A stretch of 64,000 bases of DNA from WRDF01 sp031552235 (GCA_031552235.1 JAVBMR010000010.1:1-64000), one strand, 5' to 3'; shown: positions 25,131 through 33,609, counted from the stretch's first letter. The notes: generated by a model not told the origin, from the sequence alone. Translations and numbers: made by a program.

Positions 25131-26906
25131 CTATTTGTTCATCGTTATCAGCAATTCCTCGTTGCTGGTGGTCGATTCCATGTGCTTTTTGATCTCTTCC
25201 ATGGCCTCGACCGATGTCATGTCGGCAAGGAAACGGCGGAGTATCCACGTTTTCTGGAGAACCTCTTTGCTGAGCAGGAGGTCTTCGCGGCGGGTTCCCG
25301 AGGCGATAACGTCCACTGCCGGATAAACGCGCTTGTTTGCGAGTTTGCGGTCGAGCTGCAACTCCATGTTACCCGTACCCTTGAATTCCTCGAATATTAC
25401 CTCGTCCATTTTCGAGCCGGTATCTATGAGCGCCGTAGCTATGATGGTCAGCGAACCGCGTTCCTCCGTGTTGCGTGCCGCGCCGAAGAAGCGCTTCGGC
25501 TTATGCAGCGCGTTTGCGTCCACACCGCCCGACAGCACCTTGCCCGAGGCAGGCTGAACAGTATTATAAGCGCGCGCGAGGCGTGTGATCGAGTCGAGCA
25601 GGATCACAACGTCGTGGCCACACTCGACCATGCGTTTGGCCTTTTCAAGTACCATTTCGGCAACCTTGACGTGGCGCGTGGCCTGTTCGTCGAACGTGGA
25701 CGAGATGACCTCGGCCTTGACGTTGCGGGCCATCTCGGTAACCTCCTCCGGGCGCTCGTCGATCAGAAGGACGATCATGTAAACTTCGGGGTGGTTGTCG
25801 GCGATGGCGTTTGCGATGGACTGGAGCAGCACCGTCTTACCTGTTTTTGGCTGTGCCACGATGAGTCCGCGCTGGCCTTTTCCGATAGGTGAGAAAAGGT
25901 CTACCACCCTGGTCGACAGGTTATTATGCCCGTTCCCAGTGAGTATGAATTTTTCGGTCGGGAAAAGCGGCGTCATAAATTCGAACTGCACGCGGTCGCG
26001 TATCATGTCGGGCCTCAGGCCGTTCACATAGTTCACTTTCACGAGCGGGAAATACTTCTCTCCCTCTTTCGGGGGGCGGATCGTCCCCTGCACGCTGTCA
26101 CCCGGCTTCAGTCCCAGCAACTTTATCTGCGAGGGCGAAACGTATATGTCGTCCGGCGAATTCAGGTAGTTGTAGTCGGCCGAGCGCAGGAAGCCGTAAC
26201 CGTCGGGCATGATCTCAAGGACGCCCTCGCCCTCGACAACCCCGACGAAATCGTCGCGCGTTTCCTTTATTCTGGGCACACCGCCCTCGTGCTGTTTTTG
26301 CTGTTCGCCCGGTTTGCGGCCGCGCTTGCCTTTTTCTTTTTGCTGCTCGTTTTCGCCTTCCTGCACAGCCTCTTGCACCGCTTCCTGTGCAGCCTGTCCG
26401 GCTACGCTTTCTGGGGCATCCGGCATCGCCTGCCCGGCTTCGGGGGTCGCGGTGGCGACATCGGGATAAAAGCCTGTATCGGGTTGTGCGCCGTCGAAAC
26501 CGGCGTCTATTTTCGATCCGACGATGTTCTCGCCCTCGCCTTCCGGAAGCTCGCTGCCGCGCACGCGATGCTCATAGGGAGCCGAATACTCCACGGCTTC
26601 GCCGCGGCTGATGCGCCTGCGTCGGCGGCCGCCCTGGTCGCCCTGTGCGGGCTCCGAATTTTCGGCAATTTGCGCATTTTCAGCAACCTGCTCTACATCC
26701 GCGACCGCCGCCTCAACCGCAGGCACAGCCTCGGTCTTAGGCTTACGGCCCCGGCGTGAAGCGGGTACCGAACCACCTCCGGTCGCAATTTCTATGATCT
26801 TAGTTATAAGGTCCTCTTTTTTCATTTGGGCCTTGATGCCAAGCGAACGCCCGATCTCACGGAGTTCGGCAAGGCTCTTGCCCTTTAGCACATCAATATC
26901 CTGCAT
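25131..26906 (-). CDS. rho: Transcription termination factor Rho
   Basis: A 591-residue RNA-dependent ATPase that unwinds transcripts to stop RNA polymerase. An N-terminal Rho_N-type helical domain (residues 1-43) is followed by a roughly 170-residue low-complexity insertion rich in Glu, Gln, Ala and Arg. The cold-shock RNA-binding domain lies near 222-300 (GYGFLRSADYNYL), and the hexameric ATPase has Walker A at about 352-358 (QPKTGKT) and Walker B VVILLDSITRLARAYN. The frame is open further upstream to 26987, but a promoter (TATATTTG) sits there, so the ATG at 26906 (MQDIDVLKGKS) is preferred. The long insertion is common in Bacteroidota Rho and may promote RNA binding or phase separation. 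Confidence 0.95.
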   Translation of the reverse strand: MQDIDVLKGKSLAELREIGRSLGIKAQMKKEDLITKIIEIATGGGSVPASRRGRKPKTEAVPAVEAAVADVEQVAENAQIAENSEPAQGDQGGRRRRRISRGEAVEYSAPYEHRVRGSELPEGEGENIVGSKIDAGFDGAQPDTGFYPDVATATPEAGQAMPDAPESVAGQAAQEAVQEAVQEGENEQQKEKGKRGRKPGEQQKQHEGGVPRIKETRDDFVGVVEGEGVLEIMPDGYGFLRSADYNYLNSPDDIYVSPSQIKLLGLKPGDSVQGTIRPPKEGEKYFPLVKVNYVNGLRPDMIRDRVQFEFMTPLFPTEKFILTGNGHNNLSTRVVDLFSPIGKGQRGLIVAQPKTGKTVLLQSIANAIADNHPEVYMIVLLIDERPEEVTEMARNVKAEVISSTFDEQATRHVKVAEMVLEKAKRMVECGHDVVILLDSITRLARAYNTVQPASGKVLSGGVDANALHKPKRFFGAARNTEERGSLTIIATALIDTGSKMDEVIFEEFKGTGNMELQLDRKLANKRVYPAVDVIASGTRREDLLLSKEVLQKTWILRRFLADMTSVEAMEEIKKHMESTTSNEELLITMNK

Positions 26907-26974
26907 ACAAAAAACTAACTCTATGTTTTTCTGATTGTTAACGACCGGGAAATCGGCCATCGAAAGAATTCGTG

Positions 26975-27004
26975 CAAATATATACAATTATCGCGAAAAC
27001 ACAA
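26975..27004 (-). promoter_or_regulatory. Promoter of rho
   Basis: On the minus strand TTG, 19 bp, TATATTTG (box at 26975-26982) matches the Bacteroidetes consensus. It leaves a leader of about 60 nt, room for Rho autoregulation. Confidence 0.65.
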
Positions 27005-27036
27005 TCTGCCCGGCTGTATTTTCTGCGAAAAACCGC

Positions 27037-27783
27037 CTAAGACATCATTGCGATGACGCGTTCCAGGTCTTCGGGGGTGTCCACGGCAACTGTTTCGGTC
27101 TTTACCTCCACGGTTTTGATGCGGTATCCGTTCTCCAGCCAGCGGAGCTGTTCGAGCGATTCGGCCTGCTCCAGCACACCCTGCGGCAGGCGCGTCACGG
27201 CACGCAAAACATCTGAACGCCAGGCATAAACACCTATATGCTTAAAGAATTTGTGCAGGTCTTGCCACCGGCCTGGTTCGGCGTTTCGGATGTAAGGTAT
27301 CACGCTCCGGCTGAAATAGAGCGCGTATCCGTCAACAGACACGACCACCTTCGGTATATTCGGGTTCGTGATGTCCTCGCCCTCCCCGAAAGGTTTTATA
27401 AGTGTGGCGATCTCTGTGTCCCTGTCCCCGAACGCGCCTCTTATTTTGTCGAGGTGTTCTTCGGCGATGAACGGTTCGTCGCCCTGTATATTTACCACCG
27501 CGTCGAACGCCTGCCCTGTCGCCTGCTCTATCTTCGCCAGCGCCTCGGCGCATCTGTCGGTACCGCTTTTATGCTCGGTCGAAGTCATCACGACACGTCC
27601 CCCGAACTCCTTAACAGCTTGTTCGATACGTTCGTCGTCGGTAGCTACCCAGCAGTCGCCGAAGTAATCCGAAACACGTTCGTAGACATGCTGCACCATC
27701 GGTTTGCCGCCGATCTGCGCCAAAGGTTTGCCCGGGAAGCGGGTCGAAGCATAACGGGAAGGGATTATCGCGAGGAATTTCAT
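27037..27783 (-). CDS. kdsB: 3-deoxy-manno-octulosonate cytidylyltransferase
   Basis: A 248-residue cytoplasmic enzyme that activates Kdo with CTP to CMP-Kdo for lipopolysaccharide inner core synthesis. The nucleotidyltransferase signature IIPSRYASTRFPGKPL is at the N-terminus. EHKSGTDRCAEA and VVNIQGDEPFI, with the metal-binding aspartate, follow, then the Kdo-contact region near FFKHIGVYAWRSDVL. Length and motifs are those of the family throughout. It is divergent from the acyl-CoA reductase gene, with only about 60 bp between the two start codons. Confidence 0.96.
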   Translation of the reverse strand: MKFLAIIPSRYASTRFPGKPLAQIGGKPMVQHVYERVSDYFGDCWVATDDERIEQAVKEFGGRVVMTSTEHKSGTDRCAEALAKIEQATGQAFDAVVNIQGDEPFIAEEHLDKIRGAFGDRDTEIATLIKPFGEGEDITNPNIPKVVVSVDGYALYFSRSVIPYIRNAEPGRWQDLHKFFKHIGVYAWRSDVLRAVTRLPQGVLEQAESLEQLRWLENGYRIKTVEVKTETVAVDTPEDLERVIAMMS

Positions 27784-27829
27784 TCGGGTTGTTTTGTTTG
27801 GTAAAGGTCGTGTTTTTTTACGAAATTCC

Positions 27830-27837
27830 TATCTTTG
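27830..27837 (+). promoter_or_regulatory. -7 box immediately before the acyl-CoA reductase start
   Basis: TATCTTTG ends 5 bp before the ATG at 27843. Transcription should begin at or next to the start codon, predicting a leaderless or nearly leaderless mRNA. Confidence 0.55.
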
Positions 27838-27842
27838 TTTCG

Positions 27843-28844
27843 ATGAAAACAGACAGGGAAAAATTAATCGGCGTTTTCGTGCGGCTCGGCGAGCGGCTGG
27901 AGGCCTTTGGGCAGGACGGCGTGAGCCGTGAAGCCATCGCACGCGCGGTTCGCAAAAACGGCTGGTTTACCACCGACGGGATTGCAACGGCAGTCGCCAA
28001 TATCCGCCACACGATGCTATCGGAGGAGGCGTTGCGGAAATGGGTCGCGGCCTATGATATCGTTGCGGCGCCAAAAGATGTGGGCGTAATCATGGCCGGG
28101 AACATTCCTCTGGTCGGCTTTTTCGATCTGCTGTGCATCCTCGTCAGCGGCCACAGGCTGTTCTACAAGGTCTCGTCCAAAGACGCGGCGCTTATGGAGC
28201 ATATCGTTTCACAACTTAAGAACATAGACTCGGGGCTGCCGATAGAAAAACTTGAAAACCAGCCGCTTTACGCCATAATCGCCACCGGGAGCGACAACAC
28301 GAACCGCTATTTCCGCAGTCGTTACGGGCAAATTCCAGCCATTTTTCGCGGCAGCCGGTCGTCGGTCGCCGTACTTAACGGGAATGAGACAAAACAGGAA
28401 CTCTCCGGGCTGGCCGACGATATTTTCACATACTCTGGGCTTGGCTGCCGAAACGTCAGCCACCTTACAGTTCCGGCAGGTTACGATTTCGGCACACTGA
28501 CTCAGGTGCTCGACAAATGGGAAGGCGTGAACCCGAAATACCTGAACAACCTGCGCCAACGCAGCTCGATGCTGGCCGTGGAGGGCCGCCAGCACATCCG
28601 GGGCAACCACTACATCCTGCGCGAAGACCACGAATTCCCGGCCTACATAAGCGAGATAACGTGGCACGCGTCGGGCGGCCATGAGGAAACGGAGCGCTGG
28701 CTCGCGGCCAACGACAGCAGGATACAATGTGTAGCGGGCATGACGGCCCACCCCCGGGGCGTGGCTTTCGGACATTCTCAGTCGCCAGACCTGACCGACT
28801 ACCCGGATGCCGCGGACGTGATGGAATTCCTGACGGCGCTATGA
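27843..28844 (+). CDS. LuxC-family acyl-CoA reductase
   Basis: A 333-residue protein of the acyl-CoA reductase (LuxC) group. These enzymes have an aldehyde-dehydrogenase-like fold and reduce acyl-CoA or acyl-protein to aldehyde with NADPH. Visible family segments are VGVIMAGNIPLVGFFDLLCI, the long central nucleotide-binding region, and SGLGCRNVSHL with the probable catalytic cysteine. The frame is open 54 bp further upstream, but the -7 box at 27830-27837 makes the ATG at 27843 (MKTDREK) the likely start. The role in Bacteroidota is not known to me; a 4Fe-4S ferredoxin gene is often adjacent in other genomes but is absent here. Confidence 0.82.
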   Translation: MKTDREKLIGVFVRLGERLEAFGQDGVSREAIARAVRKNGWFTTDGIATAVANIRHTMLSEEALRKWVAAYDIVAAPKDVGVIMAGNIPLVGFFDLLCILVSGHRLFYKVSSKDAALMEHIVSQLKNIDSGLPIEKLENQPLYAIIATGSDNTNRYFRSRYGQIPAIFRGSRSSVAVLNGNETKQELSGLADDIFTYSGLGCRNVSHLTVPAGYDFGTLTQVLDKWEGVNPKYLNNLRQRSSMLAVEGRQHIRGNHYILREDHEFPAYISEITWHASGGHEETERWLAANDSRIQCVAGMTAHPRGVAFGHSQSPDLTDYPDAADVMEFLTAL

Positions 28845-29224
28845 GGGACACAATCTGACTTTGTAATTCAAACAAACACTTTCCAGCGCTTCCACCTTGT
28901 GGTCCCGTGGGCCTTCAAAAAAAGCAAAAAAGAATTAAACTACCCCGCCAACAAGTTCCGGGCTAGAGCAAAGGCTGCGGTTGCCGCAGACAACCGCCAT
29001 TTCCGGCGGCACGACGCCAGAGGCGTCGCCCCCCGGCGGCCGGAAATGAATACAAAACACCGCAAAACAGAGGATCCAACCCATAAAGATTAAAAAAATA
29101 GTTCATAAAAAACCTATATTTGCAGAATACAGGATACGCCTCGGCAATCTTCGACAACAAGTACTCGCGATTGCACTCGGCTTTCACTATATTATGTAAA
29201 ACCACTTAAAAACACTACCTAAAT
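28845..29224. other. Gene-free stretch with large hairpin and promoter module
   Basis: No coding frame is supported. CATTTCCGG and CCGGAAATG (about 28999-29047) bracket an inner GACGCC/GGCGTC hairpin. At 29108-29200 there is a module with TATATTTG (29115-29122), ACGCCTCGG and CACTATATTA that mirrors the block upstream of tRNA-Pro at 3130-3215. It probably serves the gene at 29225. Confidence 0.5.
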
Positions 29225-29725
29225 ATGTCGGCAATATACAGGCTCAGGATGCTGAGCGACGAGAACGACAATTTTCTGCGCGAGTATGAACTGGAGGGCA
29301 GCGACACGCTGCTCGACCTGCACGCGTTCATTTCCGAGGACCTCGGCTACGACAGCGACGCTGCCGTTTCGTTCTTCGCTTCAGACGCGCAGTGGAACAA
29401 ACTGGCCGAGTTCACGCAGATGGACATGGGCGAAGGCGGCCCCGTGCCGATGTACGAAGTGACGCTCGCCCAAATACTCGACCTGCCGCAGGCAAGGCTT
29501 ATCTACGTGTTCGACATGTTCAACGACCGGGCCATGTACCTCGAATCGGCAGGCTCGTTCGAGGCCTCAACAGGGGTGTCGTACCCGCGCGTAGCGGCAT
29601 CGGAAGCCGACGCACCCGACCAATACGAGCCTTCGGACGCTGCCGGCGGCGATTCGATATTCGACGAGGCGATGGGCGAGTTCGGCAGTTTCGAGGGGGA
29701 CGAATCCTACGAAGACGAGTTTTAG
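29225..29725 (+). CDS. Plasmid pRiA4b ORF-3-like protein
   Basis: A 166-residue acidic cytoplasmic protein. The N-terminal 110 residues fit the pRiA4b ORF-3 family: YRLRMLSDENDNFLREYELE, DLHAFISEDLGYD and WNKLAEFTQMDMG. The C-terminus is a long acidic tail (FDEAMGEFGSFEGDESYEDE). The family is widespread in Bacteroidota and in mobile elements, but no activity is established. It stands alone behind a promoter-like module that resembles the one before tRNA-Pro. I can give no role beyond family membership. Confidence 0.8.
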   Translation: MSAIYRLRMLSDENDNFLREYELEGSDTLLDLHAFISEDLGYDSDAAVSFFASDAQWNKLAEFTQMDMGEGGPVPMYEVTLAQILDLPQARLIYVFDMFNDRAMYLESAGSFEASTGVSYPRVAASEADAPDQYEPSDAAGGDSIFDEAMGEFGSFEGDESYEDEF

Positions 29726-30040
29726 GTCGCTGCGCCCTAAAACTCAAACTGAAATATCCGCTTTGATATTGCCTGTGTTTTGTTCGATCAAGCGACCCCG
29801 ATAGAGCGTAAAGGTTATCTCACTTCCCAACGTTCCGATGCGAACCGGCGTCACTGCTCTTTCTTATAGGTGAGGGGCTTCACGCCCCCCGACTTTACGC
29901 TAAGGGCCGGAGCCTGACTCCGTGCCATGGAAATGACCAGTGTGCCGGAAGGCACCCTCCGCTGGCTGAAGGCCGGAAAAACCGAACAAGACCAAAAATG
30001 ATTACCAAAGAAACAACATTGAAATCAAACATGACCATTC
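29726..30040. repeat. Gene-free stretch with dispersed repeat core
   Basis: It contains GCGACCCCGATAGAGCGT (29789 on). An inverted copy of the 42-bp core at 29817-29860 (ATCTCACTTCCCAACGTTCC through CACTGCTCT) follows. GTGCCGGAAGGCACC lies near 29940, matching segments beside the copies at 6210 and 21315. No gene is seen. Confidence 0.6.
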
Positions 30041-30958
30041 ATGCCCACACGCACTAAAACGCTCGTAGTAATCGCCGGACCGACGGGTTCCGGGAAGACC
30101 GACCTCGGCATCGCCGTAGCCGGGCATTTCGGATCGCCGGTCGTCTCGGCCGACTCACGGCAGGTGTTCCGCGGGATGCCGATCGGCACGGCACAGCCCG
30201 ATCCCGAGCAACTCGCTCTGGTCAGGCACTACTTCGTGGCGTCGCACGACATAACCGAGCCGTATACGAGCGGTCAATACGAAACCGAAGCACTCGGATT
30301 GCTTGGCAAACTCTTTGAGAAACACGACATTGTCGTAGCTGTAGGCGGTTCGGGGCTTTACATCGACGCGCTTTGCGGCGGCCTCGACGCCATCCCAAAG
30401 GGCGACCCGAGGATACGGGAACAACTTGTGGCAAGGCTCGAAAAGGAGGGGCTGCAACCGCTGGTTGAGGAACTCGCCAGACTCGACCCCGTGCATTACG
30501 AAAAAGTCGACAGGCAAAACCCCAACCGCATCATCCGCGCACTGGAAGTGTGCCTGCAAACCGGACTGCCCTATTCCTCATTCCGCACCGGACGTACTAA
30601 AATGCGGGATTTCAACATTATAAAGACAGGTACGCTTATGGACCGTGCCGAGCTTTACAGACGCATCGACCTGCGCGTGGACAAAATGATGGAGGCCGGG
30701 CTGGAAGAAGAAGCGCGGGCCCTGTACCCCCACCGCGCGCTGAACTCGCTCCAAACGGTCGGTTACCGCGAACTGTTCGAATATTTCGACGGCCGCATAT
30801 CGCGCTCCGAGGCCGTTGAGCTCATCAAGCGCAACTCGCGCCGCTACGCCAAACGCCAGATGACCTGGTTCGGCCGCGACGAAGAAATACGCTGGCTCGA
30901 CCCCCTGCAACCGCAGGCGGCGATAGAATATATAGAAACGATGCTTAAAAAATCATGA
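30041..30958 (+). CDS. miaA: tRNA dimethylallyltransferase
   Basis: A 305-residue enzyme that transfers a dimethylallyl group to the N6 of A37 in tRNAs reading UNN codons. The P-loop is GPTGSGKT at residues 13-20. SADSRQVFRGMPIGTAQPD, DITEPYTSGQYE and VGGSGLYIDALCGG are standard MiaA segments, and the C-terminus has YAKRQMTWFGRD. Length is normal for the family. The ATG at 30041 starts exactly at the family N-terminus. It is followed after 54 bp by an unrelated AT-richer lipoprotein gene. Confidence 0.96.
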   Translation: MPTRTKTLVVIAGPTGSGKTDLGIAVAGHFGSPVVSADSRQVFRGMPIGTAQPDPEQLALVRHYFVASHDITEPYTSGQYETEALGLLGKLFEKHDIVVAVGGSGLYIDALCGGLDAIPKGDPRIREQLVARLEKEGLQPLVEELARLDPVHYEKVDRQNPNRIIRALEVCLQTGLPYSSFRTGRTKMRDFNIIKTGTLMDRAELYRRIDLRVDKMMEAGLEEEARALYPHRALNSLQTVGYRELFEYFDGRISRSEAVELIKRNSRRYAKRQMTWFGRDEEIRWLDPLQPQAAIEYIETMLKKS

Positions 30959-31012
30959 CGGCGACTTAAAGCAAAAAAATAAACTGTATTCAATAAAAAT
31001 CCGATAAAACAA

Positions 31013-31561
31013 ATGAGCACAAAAATACTTTTAGCCGTAATGTTAACCGCTTTCTCCGTTAATTGCGGACAGGGGAACAACAATAACACCAATAATAAAG
31101 ACTCGGCCATCGTAAATAATGACGGTGGAAGCGGCACAGAAAACCGTATTCAGAATAGTGTCCTGACCTTGCCTCTGAGTAGCGAATTCGAACATGAAAT
31201 ATACTACATACCACATGAATACCTACTGCATGGAGAAGATTGGACTTGCGGGGAAGGGGAAATGCTGCGATACGTACCGTTGCCGTCCAAAGAAGATATA
31301 CAAGTAATATTGGTGCCTATGGACTGCGGTGACTTTTCGTATAGATTTTATTTGTTAACAGTCAAAAACAATCAAATAACAGGTAATTTATATGTGGAAG
31401 GCGAATGGTTTGAACCGGGAGATTCTCAGGAAGATTCGGTAGAAACCACGCGATTTGAGATTTCCAAAAACTATATCATATCCGTATTTACAAAACTTGA
31501 AGGCAAGGAAACAAAAAAGCGATACGAAATAGATAAGAACGGAGCAATTGAGGAAATCTGA
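31013..31561 (+). CDS. Small lipoprotein of unknown function, AT-rich
   Basis: A 182-residue putative lipoprotein. The signal peptide runs to about Cys18 (FSVNC), a weak lipobox because Asn precedes the cysteine. It is followed by an Asn/Asp/Gly-rich linker (residues 20-44), typical of surface lipoproteins, then a beta-strand-rich domain (MLRYVPLPSKEDIQVILVPM; FSYRFYLLTVKNNQI). I recognise no family. Its codon use and base composition are clearly more AT-rich than those of miaA and the nitroreductase on either side, which suggests recent acquisition. No partner gene suggests a role. Confidence 0.7.
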   Translation: MSTKILLAVMLTAFSVNCGQGNNNNTNNKDSAIVNNDGGSGTENRIQNSVLTLPLSSEFEHEIYYIPHEYLLHGEDWTCGEGEMLRYVPLPSKEDIQVILVPMDCGDFSYRFYLLTVKNNQITGNLYVEGEWFEPGDSQEDSVETTRFEISKNYIISVFTKLEGKETKKRYEIDKNGAIEEI

Positions 31562-31735
31562 GTTGTGATCCTGTTATAACCAAACGGAATTGCCCCTTTT
31601 ACTGATGTAGTATTTTTTCGGATCGCCTTACGATCCGGCGGCCCGCCCTAAGGGGGCGGAAGGCGGGGCCGCTTAATTATTTCACATACAAACACCGTTA
31701 AAAAGGGTAATCCTGTAACTAAAACATTATCCAAT

Positions 31736-32383
31736 ATGAAACCAAAGATCTTAATGCTGGCGGCAATGTTCGCCGCGGCATCGACAGCGTCGCCCGCAGG
31801 CGCGCAGCAGTTGAAAAACATCAATCTCAACCAGCCCGACATGACACGCAGGGCGACATTGATGAAAGCCTTCGAAGACCGTCGGTCCACGCGCGAATTC
31901 TCCACGAAGGAACTTTCGCTGCAAGACCTGTCCGACCTTCTCTGGGCTGCCAACGGCTACAACAGGCCCGTCGAGAAAAAACGCACCGCCCCCACAGCCA
32001 TGAACAAGCAGGAAATCGACGTTTACGCATTCACTAAAGACGGCGTCTATCTCTACGACGCGGAGGCGCATGAATTAAAACATATATCCACAACCGATGC
32101 CCGGGAGTACATCGCCGCCGGGCAAGCGTTCGCGAAAGACGCCCCGGTAGCGCTTCTCATAGTATCGGACATGGGCAAATTCGGCAACGCAAGCGCCCAT
32201 GCGGCTGCCATGTCGGCGGTCGACGCAGGCATCGTATCCCAGAATATTTCGCTCTTCTGCGCCGGTGCGGGACTCGCCACCGTACCGAGGGGAACGATGG
32301 ACAAAGGCAAAATAGCCGACCTTTTAGGCTTCGACGACAAACAGGTACTGCACGTCAACCATCCCGTGGGGTATATGAAGTAG
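31736..32383 (+). CDS. Exported nitroreductase-family protein (SagB/ThcOx-like)
   Basis: A 215-residue flavoprotein-type protein. A signal peptide (about 1-23, ending AGA) is unusual for the family and suggests a periplasmic form. The mature part has the FMN-binding start RRSTREFSTKELSLQDLSDL, LLWAANGYNR, the central APTAMNKQEIDVY, and the C-terminal LATVPRGTM and VLHVNHPVGYMK. Such proteins use FMN to reduce nitro or enone compounds or to oxidise thiazolines; no substrate is suggested here. The gene is followed by tRNA-Leu on the same strand. Similar signal-peptide nitroreductases are frequent in Bacteroidales. Confidence 0.85.
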   Translation: MKPKILMLAAMFAAASTASPAGAQQLKNINLNQPDMTRRATLMKAFEDRRSTREFSTKELSLQDLSDLLWAANGYNRPVEKKRTAPTAMNKQEIDVYAFTKDGVYLYDAEAHELKHISTTDAREYIAAGQAFAKDAPVALLIVSDMGKFGNASAHAAAMSAVDAGIVSQNISLFCAGAGLATVPRGTMDKGKIADLLGFDDKQVLHVNHPVGYMK

Positions 32384-32506
32384 ATTCCCCGCAACCCTGG
32401 GAGGGGTTTGGTATTTGGGAAAATTATTGTACTTTTGATGCCGTTGAAGCAGGCGATACCGACCGGTTGACCCGAATTTGATATGGATGCTTTAACGGCA
32501 AATGTT

Positions 32507-32595
32507 GCCCGGATGGTGGAATCGGTAGACACGCCGGACTTAAAATCCTGTGGACAGTAATGTCCGTGCCGGTTCGATCCCGGCTCCGGGTACCA
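32507..32595 (+). tRNA. tRNA-Leu (anticodon TAA)
   Basis: Acceptor arm GCCCGGA/TCCGGGT, anticodon loop CTTAAAA inside CGGA/TCCTG giving TAA, a long class II variable arm (TGGACAGTAATGTCC), T-loop GGTTCGATCC and an encoded ACCA end. Confidence 0.94.
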
Positions 32596-32608
32596 AAACA
32601 ACAAGCAA

Positions 32609-32640
32609 AAGCCCTGAACTTCAATCAGTTCAGGGCTTTA
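32609..32640 (+). terminator. Terminator after tRNA-Leu
   Basis: 12-bp stem AAGCCCTGAACT / AGTTCAGGGCTT with loop TCAATC and a TTATTATTTATTTT tail. Confidence 0.85.
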
Positions 32641-32707
32641 TTATTTATTTTACCGGCACATTACTGGCAAAAATCGGATTTTAGGTGAATTTAGAAGCTG
32701 CTTCCCC

Positions 32708-33202
32708 TTAAAATCCCCTGAACTTTATCCAGAGTTTCGCGAGCGTCCATAATGCTGCGGCGATCGACACCGCCATAAACCACCAGTAACTTTTCGGGAT
32801 ATGCCGTCGCTCGACCATTTCCTTAACATAGACATCACGGTATACTATCGAATCGTTGCGTTCGTGCAACTCGGTGTCTTTTAACTGAATAGTGGCAGGA
32901 AGCGAGGCTCTTTTATTCTCAAGCGTATGCCGCAGAAAGCCATCCTCTAACCATGCCTCTGAAATGGCGACGCTGGTCTCCAAGTGAGAGCTGTCCTTTT
33001 TCACCTGCTCCAGCACCTCAATCGGCACCTCTACAAAGATGGTAGTATCGCGCAATTTCTCGATATATTCTTTATGGTGGACCGTGCGCACGCTGTCGGT
33101 CCGGTGGCTTGCGATGGGTGTTATACGTGGGCAGCATGATGCCAACAAGAGCGCTGCTGCCGTAATTACCAAACTATTCTTCATAATACTAACGAACCTC
33201 AT
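32708..33202 (-). CDS. Unimolecular-spanin-like lipoprotein of the lysis cassette
   Basis: A 164-residue protein with a lipoprotein signal at one end and a membrane anchor at the other. The lipobox LLLASC puts the lipidated Cys at 23 or 24. Residues 25-138 are periplasmic and charged with helical character (VLEQVKKDSSHLETSVAISE). Residues about 140-160 form a transmembrane helix (YWWFMAVSIAAALWTLAKLW) with a basic tail. This is the plan of unimolecular spanins (T1 gp11 type), which fuse the inner and outer membranes at the end of phage lysis. The ATG at 33202 overlaps the stop codon of the lysozyme-like gene (ATGA). A second start at 33184 is possible. Confidence 0.65.
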   Translation of the reverse strand: MRFVSIMKNSLVITAAALLLASCCPRITPIASHRTDSVRTVHHKEYIEKLRDTTIFVEVPIEVLEQVKKDSSHLETSVAISEAWLEDGFLRHTLENKRASLPATIQLKDTELHERNDSIVYRDVYVKEMVERRHIPKSYWWFMAVSIAAALWTLAKLWIKFRGF

Positions 33203-33609
33203 TTTATGCTCTTTATAAATAGTTCCCACCCGGCGCTCACATCTGCCGTCACGGCTGGCACGCCGTTCTCCACGCGCGACATAGCTGCCACTATGGGCAC
33301 CATTACATCGCTGCATGTGGCCGTTATCTTCGAGTCGGGCCCTACCCCAGCCCATACCGACACAGCTTCGATATACTTGTCAGTATGGTTCTCCACAGGC
33401 GGCGCGTAGCGCGTTATCATCTCGCGAAGGGAGTTCAACCTGTGCCGTTTCTGGTAAGTATACAGCAGCATGAACATCGCGCGGTAGCCGTAGGCCATAC
33501 TCTGAAACTGTTTAAACGCCTTATCTGTCGAAGGCTGTATTTCGCCTTGATATTCTGTTCCCGAGCAACGTATGTTGCCCGGATTGTTATTCTTCAGTCC
33601 CCTGCTCAT
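33199..33609 (-). CDS. Phage lysozyme-like endolysin, structural protein P5-like
   Basis: A 136-residue protein starting MSRGLKNNNPGNIR. The NNPGNIR motif and the following GYRAMFMLLYTYQKRH and YAPPVENHTDKYIEAVSVW are typical of P5-like lysozyme/transglycosylase proteins of Bacteroidota phages. It would cleave peptidoglycan once the holin gives it access. It has no signal peptide, which is consistent with holin-dependent release. Its start overlaps the end of the holin gene by 23 bp and its stop overlaps the next start by 4 bp, so the three genes form one tightly coupled lysis operon. A longer frame to 33651 exists, but the ATG at 33609 fits the family start. Confidence 0.82.
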   Translation of the reverse strand: MSRGLKNNNPGNIRCSGTEYQGEIQPSTDKAFKQFQSMAYGYRAMFMLLYTYQKRHRLNSLREMITRYAPPVENHTDKYIEAVSVWAGVGPDSKITATCSDVMVPIVAAMSRVENGVPAVTADVSAGWELFIKSIK

